Assembly: GCF_014229965.1 (NCBI RefSeq)
Contig: NZ_JABGBW010000002.1
Location: 428,258-492,257 of the forward strand
DNA: 64,000 nucleotides
From: Peptostreptococcus canis
GTDB lineage: Bacteria > Bacillota > Clostridia > Peptostreptococcales > Peptostreptococcaceae
Reading direction: 5' to 3'
Both the position numbers and the translations under genes were made by a program. Shown one piece after another: positions 7,768-16,643 of this stretch; position 1 is the first letter of the stretch, and the number at the start of each line of letters is the position of its first letter. The notes under the pieces were generated by a model. That model had not been told where the DNA came from and searched no databases. It saw only the letters and a program-made list of their open reading frames with translations.

Positions 7768-8661
7768 TTATGCTATCTTCTCTTTTCTTCCCTTCATACC
7801 TGCTTTAAACATTGTATAAGCAGTGTAAATTATTACCGCTATTACAATAAACTTAAGCTTTTCTACATCTGTTCTTCCAATTACTTGAACCGCTAAAGCA
7901 ACCCCTATTAATCCAAATATGGAAATAAATATAGATACCAGTCTGTTGTAAGTTTGTTCTTTTACAAATTTAGCTGATGCAACCGGCATCAATAATGCAC
8001 AAGAACCCATCATTATTGGGAAAGCAGCTTTTATATTCATTCCCAACAAGAATATCATAGCCATACAAGGAGCATAAAGACCAACTCCAGCAGTCATTAA
8101 CGCACCTAGTATAAAGTTACCAATAATACCTAATATTAATTTTATGCCAGTTAATTGAATAGCATTATTCTCTGTAGCAAAAATTCCTAGATAAGGATGT
8201 GTTATAAACATTATTATAGCAGCAGCGAATAACGCAATTCCCATAACCAACTGAATCTTTGTTTCATCCATCTTAGATATTATACCAGCCCCTATATATG
8301 AACCTACAACTGCCGCAGCTATCAATGCAGCAAGTGTCACAGGATCTACTTTAATAGCAGACGTAAATAATATGGCTTCGAAAAGAACCGGAAGTGTACA
8401 AGATACATTAAGTGTACCCGGAATTTCCTTATCGTGTATATCTACTTTTAATATCTTCATTAAAGCAACTATAGGACCAAACGAACCGATACCTAAAGTA
8501 TCACCAAAGTTAGTAAGTAATCCTATAAATCCAGATTTGGCAATCTGTGCTTTTGAAGTATTTCCTAATTTGTCTCTATTTTTAAATACATCTACACCTA
8601 ATAATGCAGCAGAACCTGCAAATGCAATATAAAATAACCATTGTAGTACTGTTAAAATCAT
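7768..8661 (-). CDS. TSUP (TauE/SafE) family permease in the prd operon
   Basis: The 297-residue membrane protein has about eight to nine hydrophobic segments and the family's duplicated layout, with GLLTNFGDTLGIGSFGP near residue 50 and MTAGVGLYAPCMAMIFLLGM in the second half. TSUP proteins move small anions such as sulfite, sulfonates or organic acids. Here the gene lies 37 bases downstream of the proline racemase gene and before the operon terminator. It may therefore export a product of proline fermentation such as 5-aminovalerate, or import a related compound. That link is positional inference only. Confidence 0.85.
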   Translation of the reverse strand: MILTVLQWLFYIAFAGSAALLGVDVFKNRDKLGNTSKAQIAKSGFIGLLTNFGDTLGIGSFGPIVALMKILKVDIHDKEIPGTLNVSCTLPVLFEAILFTSAIKVDPVTLAALIAAAVVGSYIGAGIISKMDETKIQLVMGIALFAAAIIMFITHPYLGIFATENNAIQLTGIKLILGIIGNFILGALMTAGVGLYAPCMAMIFLLGMNIKAAFPIMMGSCALLMPVASAKFVKEQTYNRLVSIFISIFGLIGVALAVQVIGRTDVEKLKFIVIAVIIYTAYTMFKAGMKGRKEKIA

Positions 8662-8698
8662 ACTCTAATCCCTCTCTAAATAATTTTAAAAATTTCCC

Positions 8699-9706
8699 CT
8701 ATTTTAAGATAAATCCATACTTAACAGGATCTTCTTCATCTATTACAAAGTGATTGAATCCTGTGATATAAGCAGAACCTGTAACCTGAGGAACTACTGC
8801 ATCAAATTCTCCTACCTTTGTTGTTTCAACTATTTCGCCTTCAAATATTGTACCAAGAATTGATTCATAGAAGAATTTTTCTCCTACTTTGAATTCTCCT
8901 CTAGCATGTAGTGTAGCCAATTTTGCACTTGTACCAGTTCCACAAGGAGATCTGTCCACCTGTCCTTGTCCGAAAACAACACAGTTCTTTAATGTAGCAC
9001 CCGGAGTGTCAGTTTCTGACCACCATTCAATCAGGTCAACAGTTTTTATATGTGGTAATTCCGGATGTTGTACTTCTATTTCATTGTTTATTATATCTCT
9101 TAATTGCATTCCTAAGCTATTTAGTATTCCGGCATTTTCAGGAACAATTTCTATACCTAATTGGTCTACTTTAACTATAGCAAAGAAACTTCCACCAAAT
9201 GATATATCAAATTTAACTTTTCCATATCCTGGAAGCTCGACTTCCTGATCTTTCTTATATAAGAAAGCGGGAACATTCTTGAATGATACTTTTTTAGCCT
9301 TACCGTTTTCAACTGTTACTTCACCCCTGATTATACCGGCTGGAGCTTCCTGAACGATGTTTGTGATTGGTTCTGTTACGGGAACCATACCTGTTTCAAC
9401 AGCACAAGTCATAGCACCGATAGTACCGTGACCACACATATTTAGGTATCCCCCACCATCCATGAAGATTATACCGTAATCAGCTTCTGGATTAGTCGGC
9501 TGAGTTATGATTGATCCGAACATATCATTATGTCCTCTTGGTTCTAACATTATTGCAGTTCTTAAGTAATCCAGGTTATCTTCTAACCACTGTTTTTTTT
9601 CTGGCATTGAATTACCAACTATATTTGGTATACCACCTACCACGATTCTTGTTGCTTCTCCCGCTGTATGGGAGTCAATTGCATGAATACTTCTACTAAA
9701 CTTCAT
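8699..9706 (-). CDS. prdF: Proline racemase
   Basis: The 335-residue enzyme interconverts L- and D-proline without a cofactor using two cysteines as acid and base. Both are visible: Cys91 in MCGHGTIG and Cys255 in SPCGTGTSA. The N-terminal SIHAIDSHTAGEATR motif is also typical. The D-proline it makes is the substrate of PrdA/PrdB encoded just upstream. Length is normal, and a GGAGGT ribosome binding site precedes the ATG. It could act on 4-hydroxyproline as some relatives do, but the prd context argues for proline. Confidence 0.95.
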   Translation of the reverse strand: MKFSRSIHAIDSHTAGEATRIVVGGIPNIVGNSMPEKKQWLEDNLDYLRTAIMLEPRGHNDMFGSIITQPTNPEADYGIIFMDGGGYLNMCGHGTIGAMTCAVETGMVPVTEPITNIVQEAPAGIIRGEVTVENGKAKKVSFKNVPAFLYKKDQEVELPGYGKVKFDISFGGSFFAIVKVDQLGIEIVPENAGILNSLGMQLRDIINNEIEVQHPELPHIKTVDLIEWWSETDTPGATLKNCVVFGQGQVDRSPCGTGTSAKLATLHARGEFKVGEKFFYESILGTIFEGEIVETTKVGEFDAVVPQVTGSAYITGFNHFVIDEEDPVKYGFILK

Positions 9707-9814
9707 AACTTAGTACCTCCGTTCAAAATAATTATTTTTTTAACTAATAAAACTAATATAATTTATAACAAACACCAAAATGAATGGTATTATTATATTA
9801 TTATTGAAATACGC

Positions 9815-10282
9815 TTACTTTACATTACGCATTTTCAATTTTAAGAATACAAGCGCCTTTCTGGCATCAACCATATCGACGTTATTCTCACCCACAACTT
9901 CAGTTTCTATCCCCTGCTCACTTTTGTTTATGTCAACTATCGTATCCATATACTTATTAGTAACAACAAACTTTGCTTGCACTCCATTAAAAGTAACTCC
10001 GACTGTAGGTATCCCTCTCTTACCAATTTCTTCAAAAGTATTAGCATAGTCTACATGAGAATTTCCCCATCCGTCAGCACTTAATATAGCACCATCTACT
10101 CTCATAGCTTCACACCATTGGGCAGCTCTCTGACCGACTAAATTCTTATACTTGTTGTCATCCGGAGTACCGACAACCATTACTCCTACAAAATCGACAT
10201 CAGTATCTTGACCTAAGACTTCTACCAACGGGTCTCTGAACATATGTAAAGAAGTTTCTTTTGTTGAAGGACCAATACCCAT
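9815..10282 (-). CDS. prdE: PrdE, homologue of the C-terminal (post-cleavage) half of PrdA
   Basis: The 155-residue protein aligns by eye with PrdA from about residue 413 onward. Its start MGIGPSTKE corresponds to PrdA CIGPASKE, and FVGVMVVGTPDDN matches LVGVVFVGSPQAN. The residue that becomes the pyruvoyl group in PrdA is replaced by the initiator Met, so PrdE itself should carry no pyruvoyl. It follows prdD with an 11-base gap. The role of PrdD/PrdE is not known to me; a structural or regulatory partner of the reductase is possible. Confidence 0.85.
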   Translation of the reverse strand: MGIGPSTKETSLHMFRDPLVEVLGQDTDVDFVGVMVVGTPDDNKYKNLVGQRAAQWCEAMRVDGAILSADGWGNSHVDYANTFEEIGKRGIPTVGVTFNGVQAKFVVTNKYMDTIVDINKSEQGIETEVVGENNVDMVDARKALVFLKLKMRNVK

Positions 10283-10293
10283 AATAACACCCC

Positions 10294-11052
10294 CTAAACC
10301 AATGCTCTTAAAATTCCATCTCTGTATTCATTAGGAGATAGTATCATAGGCATATTGCACATATCTATTATAGAAGTACCGCCTTCAAAACCACTTGGTT
10401 CTTCAGCAAATAATAAATTATCATACATAGCTCCCTGACCGGCAATTTGCTTAATCAAAACAACTTTCTTTTTACCCGGTGTAATTTTATCCAGATATTC
10501 ATAAGATCCATTTGCCAGTCTTCCATCTATTGTCTTAAGTGCGTTCCTTATCTCCTGAATGAAAGAATCACAAGCCTTAAAGCAAGCATTTGGAAGGCTT
10601 CTATCATATGGCAATCCACCTTTAATTGTTACATCAATATGTATAATATAATCTGTTATATCAGGAGTTCCTCTTCTACCAAATATCATTTGTTCATTTA
10701 GTACACCTTCAGACGAACCGAACTCATGCATTTGTCTCCCATCTTCATCTACACCGGTCAACATAACATATGCACCTGTAATTGTATGAGTTATTCCTTC
10801 TCCAATTTTTCCAAGTACTTTAGTAGAAATAGGTATTATATCCATTATAGTATTGATTTCTCTATTATAATCTCCTGGTTTAATAATTTCTAATTTAATA
10901 TCTTTAATCAACTCATCTTGAGCTTTTAATTCTTCTATTTTGTCATGAACAATTTCTAATACATCACCTTTTATTGCAAACCTATTCCCATATCTCACTT
11001 CATTAATTGAAAAAGGTTTGATTACAAGTCGCCTTAATATCTTTTCTTCCAT
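10294..11052 (-). CDS. prdD: PrdD, homologue of the N-terminal (pre-cleavage) half of PrdA
   Basis: The 252-residue protein matches PrdA from about residue 165 to 412. Shared features include GEGITHTITGAYVMLTGVDEDG, HEFGSSEG, KQIAGQGAMYDNL and ILSPNEYRDGILRALV. The chain stops exactly where PrdA is cleaved. A longer frame opens at 11091, but the AAAGGGTG Shine-Dalgarno element points to the ATG at 11052. It lies between prdB and prdE on the same strand. It lacks the Cys-rich N-terminal part and the acidic/Ala-rich linker of PrdA. Confidence 0.85.
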   Translation of the reverse strand: MEEKILRRLVIKPFSINEVRYGNRFAIKGDVLEIVHDKIEELKAQDELIKDIKLEIIKPGDYNREINTIMDIIPISTKVLGKIGEGITHTITGAYVMLTGVDEDGRQMHEFGSSEGVLNEQMIFGRRGTPDITDYIIHIDVTIKGGLPYDRSLPNACFKACDSFIQEIRNALKTIDGRLANGSYEYLDKITPGKKKVVLIKQIAGQGAMYDNLLFAEEPSGFEGGTSIIDMCNMPMILSPNEYRDGILRALV

Positions 11053-11166
11053 AATATTCACCCTTTGATATTTATTTATGTAAACAGACATCCCCTATAG
11101 ATATAGAGGATGTGTTTACATTTAAAAGTACTATCCAATTATCGACAGTATCCGCTTTATCTAAAA

Positions 11167-11898
11167 TTAAATAGCAGCGTGATATTCAAATGGTAATGGA
11201 ACAATTTTTCCTGCTGAAGGAATAGCTACTAACTGTTCTAATGTAGCTTTAAGAATTCCAGTCTGCATTTCAACATTATGTGGTTCACCAGCATTTGCAC
11301 CCATTGGCACTAATGGAGAAACGGCTCTTGGAGTACCATTCTGTCTAACAACCGGAGGAAGAGCTGCTATTATTATAGTTGGTATACCAGCTTCTTCTAT
11401 TGCTCTCTGCACGATCACGGCAGTTCTATGACAAGTACCTCAGCCAGCTGTCATAACAACACCGTCTACACCTTCTTCTTTTAATTTGGCAGCGATTGCA
11501 GGTCCAGTTTCGTTAGTGAAAACTTCCTGATTTCCTCCACCACCCATAAAAGTATAGTGCATTGGAGCTACATCTTTAATAAATCCTTCTGCTTTTAGTT
11601 CATGCAATCTTTCAATTGGGAACATGCAGTTTACGTCTCTGTTTACGTCAGAGTTATCATATCCACCATGTGATACCATTAGATCAGCTGGAGTAGCTGT
11701 ATCCGGAACCATTCTAAATCCTGTATCACCGGCAAGGTTAAATCTTTCATCTGATTTCATGTGTACACCAGCTGCAGTAGCTAATGCTATTACCATTTCA
11801 TTTAATGGTTTTGTAACAGGAGTCCAAACTGGAGGTGGTGTTATAGGAACATATATTTCAGATTGAAGTCCTGGAACTGTAGTTAACTTACGACTCAT
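11167..11898 (-). CDS. prdB: D-proline reductase selenoprotein subunit PrdB (in-frame UGA = Sec153)
   Basis: PrdB carries the catalytic selenocysteine that reduces D-proline to 5-aminovalerate. The frame is interrupted once, by TGA at 11440-11442, in the context MTAG-U-GTCHR, and then continues to a total of 243 residues. The redox motif around it (U-G-T-C) matches a Sec/Cys pair. The window also encodes SelA, SelB and SelD, so readthrough is expected, and this is not a frameshift or pseudogene. A small hairpin starts right after the UGA (GGTA / TGCC with an inner TT / AA), a candidate bacterial SECIS. The gene is third in the prdA, small protein, prdB order. Confidence 0.95.
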
Positions 11899-11924
11899 TT
11901 GTATTTCTCTCCCTTCAAATTTTT

Positions 11925-12293
11925 CTAAAGATCTAACTTCAATTTTTCAATACTTTTCTTTAATTCTTCTAGTTCTATAGTTTTTTCAAGAATTTCTTTT
12001 TCTAATCTAGTTAGATTCTCTAATTTCTTTTTTTCTTCAACTTTACGCTGACCTTCTAATTTTCTAACATATTCCTCATTGGGTATAGGACTAAATACCT
12101 CTGGGTTGCTTAACATAAACCCGACTTCTTGACCCACCTGAGGATTGTAGTCAGTAATAAGCATTCTATTTGGTATTTTAAAAAGTCCAAGTCTACCTTT
12201 TAAGTCTATTGTTATAGCGCCACCTTCAACACTACTGATGACACCTTCATAGTATTTTTCAGAGGACATATATTTTAAATCTTCTTGTGCCAT
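11925..12293 (-). CDS. Small prd-locus protein with C-terminal coiled coil
   Basis: The 122-residue soluble protein is encoded between prdA and prdB. Residues 15-75 form a compact beta-rich segment (YYEGVISSVEGGAITIDLKG, then NRMLITDYNPQVGQEVGFML). Residues 80-122 are highly charged and heptad-like (KVEEKKKLENLTRLEKEILEK), a probable coiled coil. A small conserved protein at this position is usual in prd operons. Its function is not known to me; complex assembly or PrdA processing are possibilities suggested only by position. Confidence 0.75.
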   Translation of the reverse strand: MAQEDLKYMSSEKYYEGVISSVEGGAITIDLKGRLGLFKIPNRMLITDYNPQVGQEVGFMLSNPEVFSPIPNEEYVRKLEGQRKVEEKKKLENLTRLEKEILEKTIELEELKKSIEKLKLDL

Positions 12294-12345
12294 ACTATTT
12301 CCTTCCTTATCAGGTATGTGAACAATACCTTAATTTAGATTTTTT

Positions 12346-14250
12346 CTATCTTTCACCTTCTACTGGAGTATAAGTATCTTCAACTATACCAGCTTCGATG
12401 TCTGCTCTTTCATATAACTGACTTCTCTTTCTTGTCATGTTAAGTGAAGTTTCATTTTCTTCAAGAGGAATCTTAATACCTAAAGCCTTTTCTATTGCAT
12501 CGATATTATTTAATTTAACGTTGTTATTCCACTTTCTTTCAGCAGGTTTAACTTCAACACCTTCTATAGCATTCTTTAACATAGCTATAATTCTGTGAGC
12601 TTCTTCAGGAGCTAAACAGTTATTTTCTAGTATTTCGTTTTCGATACCCTGTCTTGATTTGTTGTTATCTACCATGTGAGTCATGTATTGATTACCAACA
12701 ACTAAAGCACCCTGAACTGCACAATAAGATACACCAACTACCGGCACACCTCTCATACCTATCTGCTCTATATGTGATGCAAAGTCGATATGGTTATTAC
12801 CAAAACCTTCAGTAGTAACTACTGCACCGTCAACTTCCATAGACTCAACTAACATACCTAATCTTCTAGATACATAGAATTTTTCAGAGTTCGCCTGAGG
12901 AGAACCTACAAATACAACACCTACTAGGTCAAATTCATCATCATTCATAGCAAGAGTTACTAATGGTTCTCTCCAGTAATGTCTTGACATTTCCTTAGAA
13001 GCTGGTCCTATACAAGTCAAAGCATGGATACCACCATCTAATACTTCAAGTGGAGATAATACAACTGGAACATTACCTAAGTCAACGTTAGGTCTAGCAC
13101 CTAATGTACCAACCGGTTCAACTGGTAATATCAGGTTATCATGCATTGCACCCTGTCCCATTATTTCCTTAACTATAACTATTTTCTTTCTACCAGTTCT
13201 TCTATACTGTTCAATAACTTCAGTATCAACTACTAAAGATTCATCTTCTATAGCTTTTATTGCTTCTCTTATTTCTTGGATAATGTAATCAAATGCCTTA
13301 TGAGCAGCTAAAGGACCCGGTCTTTCCATGTTAGTTCCTTCTTTAATTGTTACTTCACCCTTAATAAATATTTCGCCATATTCAGCAGCACCTGGTCTAC
13401 CCCACATCATTGTAGTATCCATAGCACCTTCAGAAGAACCGAACTCTCCAATCTGAACACCATTTGCATCAGTACCAGTAAGAACAGCAACTACACCATC
13501 AAGAACTCTAGTAACACCTTCTCCTAAGTCTCCAGATTCTTTAGTAGCAATCGGCTGTAAGTCAAGAACTGCTTCAGAGTATTCATTATATCTGTCTGGA
13601 GTTATTATATCTAACTTCATGTCATAAACAAGTTCTTCAGTAGCAACTGCTTCTTTACAGATATCTTCTGGAGTTCTTATTGTTAATGTTGTACCATTTA
13701 TTTCAGTCTTTTCGCCGAAAACTACTTTATCTATCTTATAATGCTTTTTAGTAAGACTTCTTATAACTTTTGTAGTTTCTTCTTCAACGACTGGAGTGCT
13801 TGCAACAGTAGTAGCAGCACCAACTGGAGCAGCAACTGTACCACCACCTAAACCAACTGGTATTTCAAGATTGATGTCTTTACCTTTTCCTATGTGAATC
13901 TTTATCACACCATTATTCGGAACATTTGAGAATGCTGGAGCTGCAGATACTTCTCCCGCTTCTTCTTCAACTTCCTCAACTTCTTCCGCCTCAGCAGAAG
14001 TATACCCTTCAACATTATCAGTTGTCATTGGAGTAAGTGCATCTAAAGTCTGAGTTAACTTTGCACCTAAAACCTGACCAATTGTTAAAACATTTTCAGG
14101 AAGTTCCAACAAACCAGAATCGATTAAATCTGGGAATATAGCTGGATCTTCAAGATTAGCTGCCTCAACTACTGTTCCTGCTTCAAATCTACAACAGCAG
14201 ACTGCAGGATCATTAGCATGGGCTTTTGCTGTTTCATTAGTTATTGACAT
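12346..14250 (-). CDS. prdA: D-proline reductase proprotein PrdA (pyruvoyl subunit precursor)
   Basis: The 634-residue precursor of the substrate-binding subunit of D-proline reductase. In this family the chain splits before a Cys, which turns into the pyruvoyl group that binds D-proline. The site is visible as HALT-CIGPASKE, with Cys413. The N-terminus has a CCC cluster (residues 18-20). A Glu-rich and Ala/Pro/Val-rich linker (about 86-160) is followed by the domain shared with PrdD. The last about 65 residues have no PrdE counterpart. It is the first gene of the prd operon, with a GGAGG ribosome binding site, and sits downstream of prdR. Confidence 0.96.
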   Translation of the reverse strand: MSITNETAKAHANDPAVCCCRFEAGTVVEAANLEDPAIFPDLIDSGLLELPENVLTIGQVLGAKLTQTLDALTPMTTDNVEGYTSAEAEEVEEVEEEAGEVSAAPAFSNVPNNGVIKIHIGKGKDINLEIPVGLGGGTVAAPVGAATTVASTPVVEEETTKVIRSLTKKHYKIDKVVFGEKTEINGTTLTIRTPEDICKEAVATEELVYDMKLDIITPDRYNEYSEAVLDLQPIATKESGDLGEGVTRVLDGVVAVLTGTDANGVQIGEFGSSEGAMDTTMMWGRPGAAEYGEIFIKGEVTIKEGTNMERPGPLAAHKAFDYIIQEIREAIKAIEDESLVVDTEVIEQYRRTGRKKIVIVKEIMGQGAMHDNLILPVEPVGTLGARPNVDLGNVPVVLSPLEVLDGGIHALTCIGPASKEMSRHYWREPLVTLAMNDDEFDLVGVVFVGSPQANSEKFYVSRRLGMLVESMEVDGAVVTTEGFGNNHIDFASHIEQIGMRGVPVVGVSYCAVQGALVVGNQYMTHMVDNNKSRQGIENEILENNCLAPEEAHRIIAMLKNAIEGVEVKPAERKWNNNVKLNNIDAIEKALGIKIPLEENETSLNMTRKRSQLYERADIEAGIVEDTYTPVEGER

Positions 14251-14878
14251 AGCAAAAAACCTCCTTATAAAAAATAATTTATTAATATATGTAAATATGC
14301 TCCAGACATTAATGTCATATTAGCATATTTTAACTAACACTGATAACAGTATTAATTTTTTTCAAAAAACGATTTCATTCCAAACAATAAAGCATAACAA
14401 CCACTTTAAAATTAAACATACATACACTTTTTTACTACTCTCTATATCAAAGTAGATCAGTAACAAGCTTATTGTTTGTATATTTTTTATCGCTCTATAT
14501 TTTCATTATAGCAATAAAATTAATCTTTTTAAATAGTTTTTATCTATATAAAGAATAGATAAAATATATATGTCTATTTTTAGACACACTTAAGTTTATT
14601 TATATAAAAAAAAGGTTATTATTATATATATTTCCCTTCTTTTTCAATACTTATAGAATCTAATTGCATTTTCTATATTCAAAACATATTATGTTTAATT
14701 TTTTTACATATGTCGAATAATCGACTTTTTTTAGTTAGATTACCTTACTAAAAAAAGCATCATTTTTATTAAAACGACACTTTTTTAACCATTTATTTTG
14801 TTTAATAAATTAAATATTAACTTTTGTTAATTATAATAGTTTTTTATATTTCAACACTTTATTAAACAAGAAGTTTTC
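14251..14878 (-). promoter_or_regulatory. prdA control region with dyads
   Basis: These 628 bases between prdR and prdA hold no gene. I see a perfect dyad TGTCTA-TTTT-TAGACA at 14571-14586, another at 14539-14564 (TTTATCTAT / ATAGATAAA), and a hairpin at 14295-14328 (ATATGCT/AGCATAT enclosing GACAT/ATGTC) in the leader about 45 bases before prdA. A candidate sigma-A promoter lies at 14505-14533. The dyads are plausible PrdR sites. I found no convincing -24/-12 sigma-54 motif by eye. Confidence 0.5.
14505..14533 (-). promoter_or_regulatory. Candidate promoter of prdA
   Basis: TTTAAA and TATAAT are separated by 17 bases on the reverse strand, with a predicted start near 14498 and so a leader of about 250 bases. 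The 14571-14586 dyad would lie at about -80. In C. difficile the operon depends on PrdR and proline. Confidence 0.4.
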
Positions 14879-16318
14879 TTAATCCAATTTTTCAATATCA
14901 TATTGTTCCAGTTTATAATACAAAGTTGTCCTGGGAATATTAAGTATTTTTGCAGCTTTACTTTTATTCCCTTTAGAAAGAGATAGCGCCTCTTTTATCT
15001 TTTTTTTCTCAAGAATTTTTATTGCTTCATTCAAATCCATTGGATATACAATAAGATTTTTATGTTTTTTAACTGAATCTAAAACATATTCTGGTATATC
15101 ATCTATATCAAGTGTCTTTTTTGAAGTTAAAACAACCATATTTTCGATTGTGTTTTTTAATTCTCTTATATTACCTTTCCACTCATGTTTCTCCAAAACT
15201 TTAAAGGCATCTCTACTTATTTTTAGAAATGGTTTGTTGTTTTCTCTACACAATTCCTCTAAAAAATGATAAATTAATATACCAACATCCTCTTGCCTCT
15301 CTCTCAGAGGAGGTAGCAAAATCTCTACAACATTCAATCTATAGAATAAATCTTCTCTAAAATTTCCCGATTCTACAAGGTCATTTAAATTTTTATTAGA
15401 GCCGGATATGACTCTTATATTTAATTTTATTACATCCTTTCCGCCCACTCTTACAAACTCTTTTTCATGAAGTACTCTTAAAAGTTTTGCCTGCATATTT
15501 AATGGCAGATCTTCTATTTCATCCAAGAAAATGGTACCCCCATTTGCCATCTCAAGTATACCTATTTTTCCGCTCTTTATTCCTCCTTTATATTCACCCG
15601 GTGCATATCCGAAAAACTCCCCTTCAAACAATTCTTCCGGAATCGCCCCACAATTGACGGGTATAAAGGTTCCTTCCCTTTCACTATATTTATGAATTGC
15701 ACGGGCAAAAAGTTCTTTGCCGGTTCCCCCCTCTCCATTTAGCATTATGGAACTATTTGTTTTTGCAACTTGTTTTGCTATACCTTTTGCTTTTTCAATC
15801 GCTCTGCTTTTTCCTAAAATTTGATCAAAATCATTTTTGGACATTGATCTCATTTCATTTTCTAAATATTTTATTTTTTCTTGAGTTCTTATTAATTCTT
15901 CAGATAATTTTGTAGCATCGACTACATCTACTTCCGTACATACTACTCCCACAAACTCACCTTTATAAAACACCGGACTAGCATATACAAACCCAAAAAG
16001 ATCTTTACCCTCATCATCATACTTCTTATTATGATAGACATCGTTCATGGGAATTTTCGTATTAAGAACTCTCTCTGATATCGTATCTTCAAGATATTCA
16101 CTCATTTTTTTACCTACTATCACATTGGCTGGAATATTGTATCGGTTTTCCATAAATTTATTCCACAATAATACGACTCCGTCTTTATCTATAGCTGAAA
16201 TACCTTCATTTATTTGTTCAGTTATATATTTTAAAGTAAGATATTTTTCTTTCAATACTTTTTCGGAGTCCTTATTTTCTTCTAAATCACCATCTTCAAT
16301 TAGTTGCACATTAAACAA
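14879..16318 (-). CDS. prdR: PrdR, proline-responsive PAS/AAA+/Fis-type regulator
   Basis: The protein has about 479 residues and the layout of a sigma-54 activator. A PAS sensor lies at about 30-130 (EGISAIDKDGVVLLWNKFMENRY). The AAA+ domain, about 165-395, has Walker A GEGGTGKE and Walker B GGTIFLDEI. A Fis-type helix-turn-helix forms the end (KSKAAKILNIPRTTLYYKL). The GAFTGA loop that touches sigma-54 is degenerate here (GEYKGG). A GTG at 16327 directly abuts the AAGGAGG element, so the TTG at 16318, eight bases away, is the better start. It lies between prdA and divergent prdC, as expected for the regulator of proline reductase. Confidence 0.9.
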   Translation of the reverse strand: MFNVQLIEDGDLEENKDSEKVLKEKYLTLKYITEQINEGISAIDKDGVVLLWNKFMENRYNIPANVIVGKKMSEYLEDTISERVLNTKIPMNDVYHNKKYDDEGKDLFGFVYASPVFYKGEFVGVVCTEVDVVDATKLSEELIRTQEKIKYLENEMRSMSKNDFDQILGKSRAIEKAKGIAKQVAKTNSSIMLNGEGGTGKELFARAIHKYSEREGTFIPVNCGAIPEELFEGEFFGYAPGEYKGGIKSGKIGILEMANGGTIFLDEIEDLPLNMQAKLLRVLHEKEFVRVGGKDVIKLNIRVISGSNKNLNDLVESGNFREDLFYRLNVVEILLPPLRERQEDVGILIYHFLEELCRENNKPFLKISRDAFKVLEKHEWKGNIRELKNTIENMVVLTSKKTLDIDDIPEYVLDSVKKHKNLIVYPMDLNEAIKILEKKKIKEALSLSKGNKSKAAKILNIPRTTLYYKLEQYDIEKLD

Positions 16319-16331
16319 TATGGACACCTCC

Positions 16332-16360
16332 TTGATATAATCTTTAGTTGATTATATCAA
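16332..16360. promoter_or_regulatory. Perfect 11-bp inverted repeat before prdR
   Basis: TTGATATAATC and GATTATATCAA flank a 7-base spacer immediately upstream of the prdR Shine-Dalgarno element. It could be an operator for autoregulation or a leader hairpin that affects translation. Confidence 0.5.
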
Positions 16361-16442
16361 TTATTATTTAGTTTTACAATTGACATAAATAAAAAAATTA
16401 CATCTATAATTAATTAATAATTTAACTTTTGTAATAATACTA

Positions 16443-16470
16443 TTACTTTTAACTATATTTGTGATATAAT
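16443..16470 (+). promoter_or_regulatory. Candidate prdC promoter
   Basis: TTACTT and a perfect TATAAT separated by 16 bases, giving a leader of about 165 bases. The leader contains an 8-bp inverted repeat at 16576-16598 (ATCGCATA / TATGCGAT), a possible PrdR or RNA-structure element. Confidence 0.5.
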
Positions 16471-16643
16471 AGCCTCATCAGTAAAAATATTATTCCTATG
16501 CATTTGCAACTGATAATAAACATACATAGAAAAACACAAAAACATACTACACAAAACTACTCTCAAAACCTTATTATCGCATAAAATAGATATGCGATTT
16601 AATAGTTAATATGAAAATAATAATTTTTTGAGGGGGCTTAAAA

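Noticed and set aside
11418-11440. PrdB appears as two frames, suggesting a pseudogene
   Set aside because: The break is a single UGA in a conserved redox motif, and selA, selB and selD are close by, so it is selenocysteine.
14711-14724. GTCGA/TCGAC hairpin followed by seven T on the + strand
   Set aside because: No + strand gene lies upstream, so a terminator role is not supported; it may be a chance dyad in AT-rich DNA.
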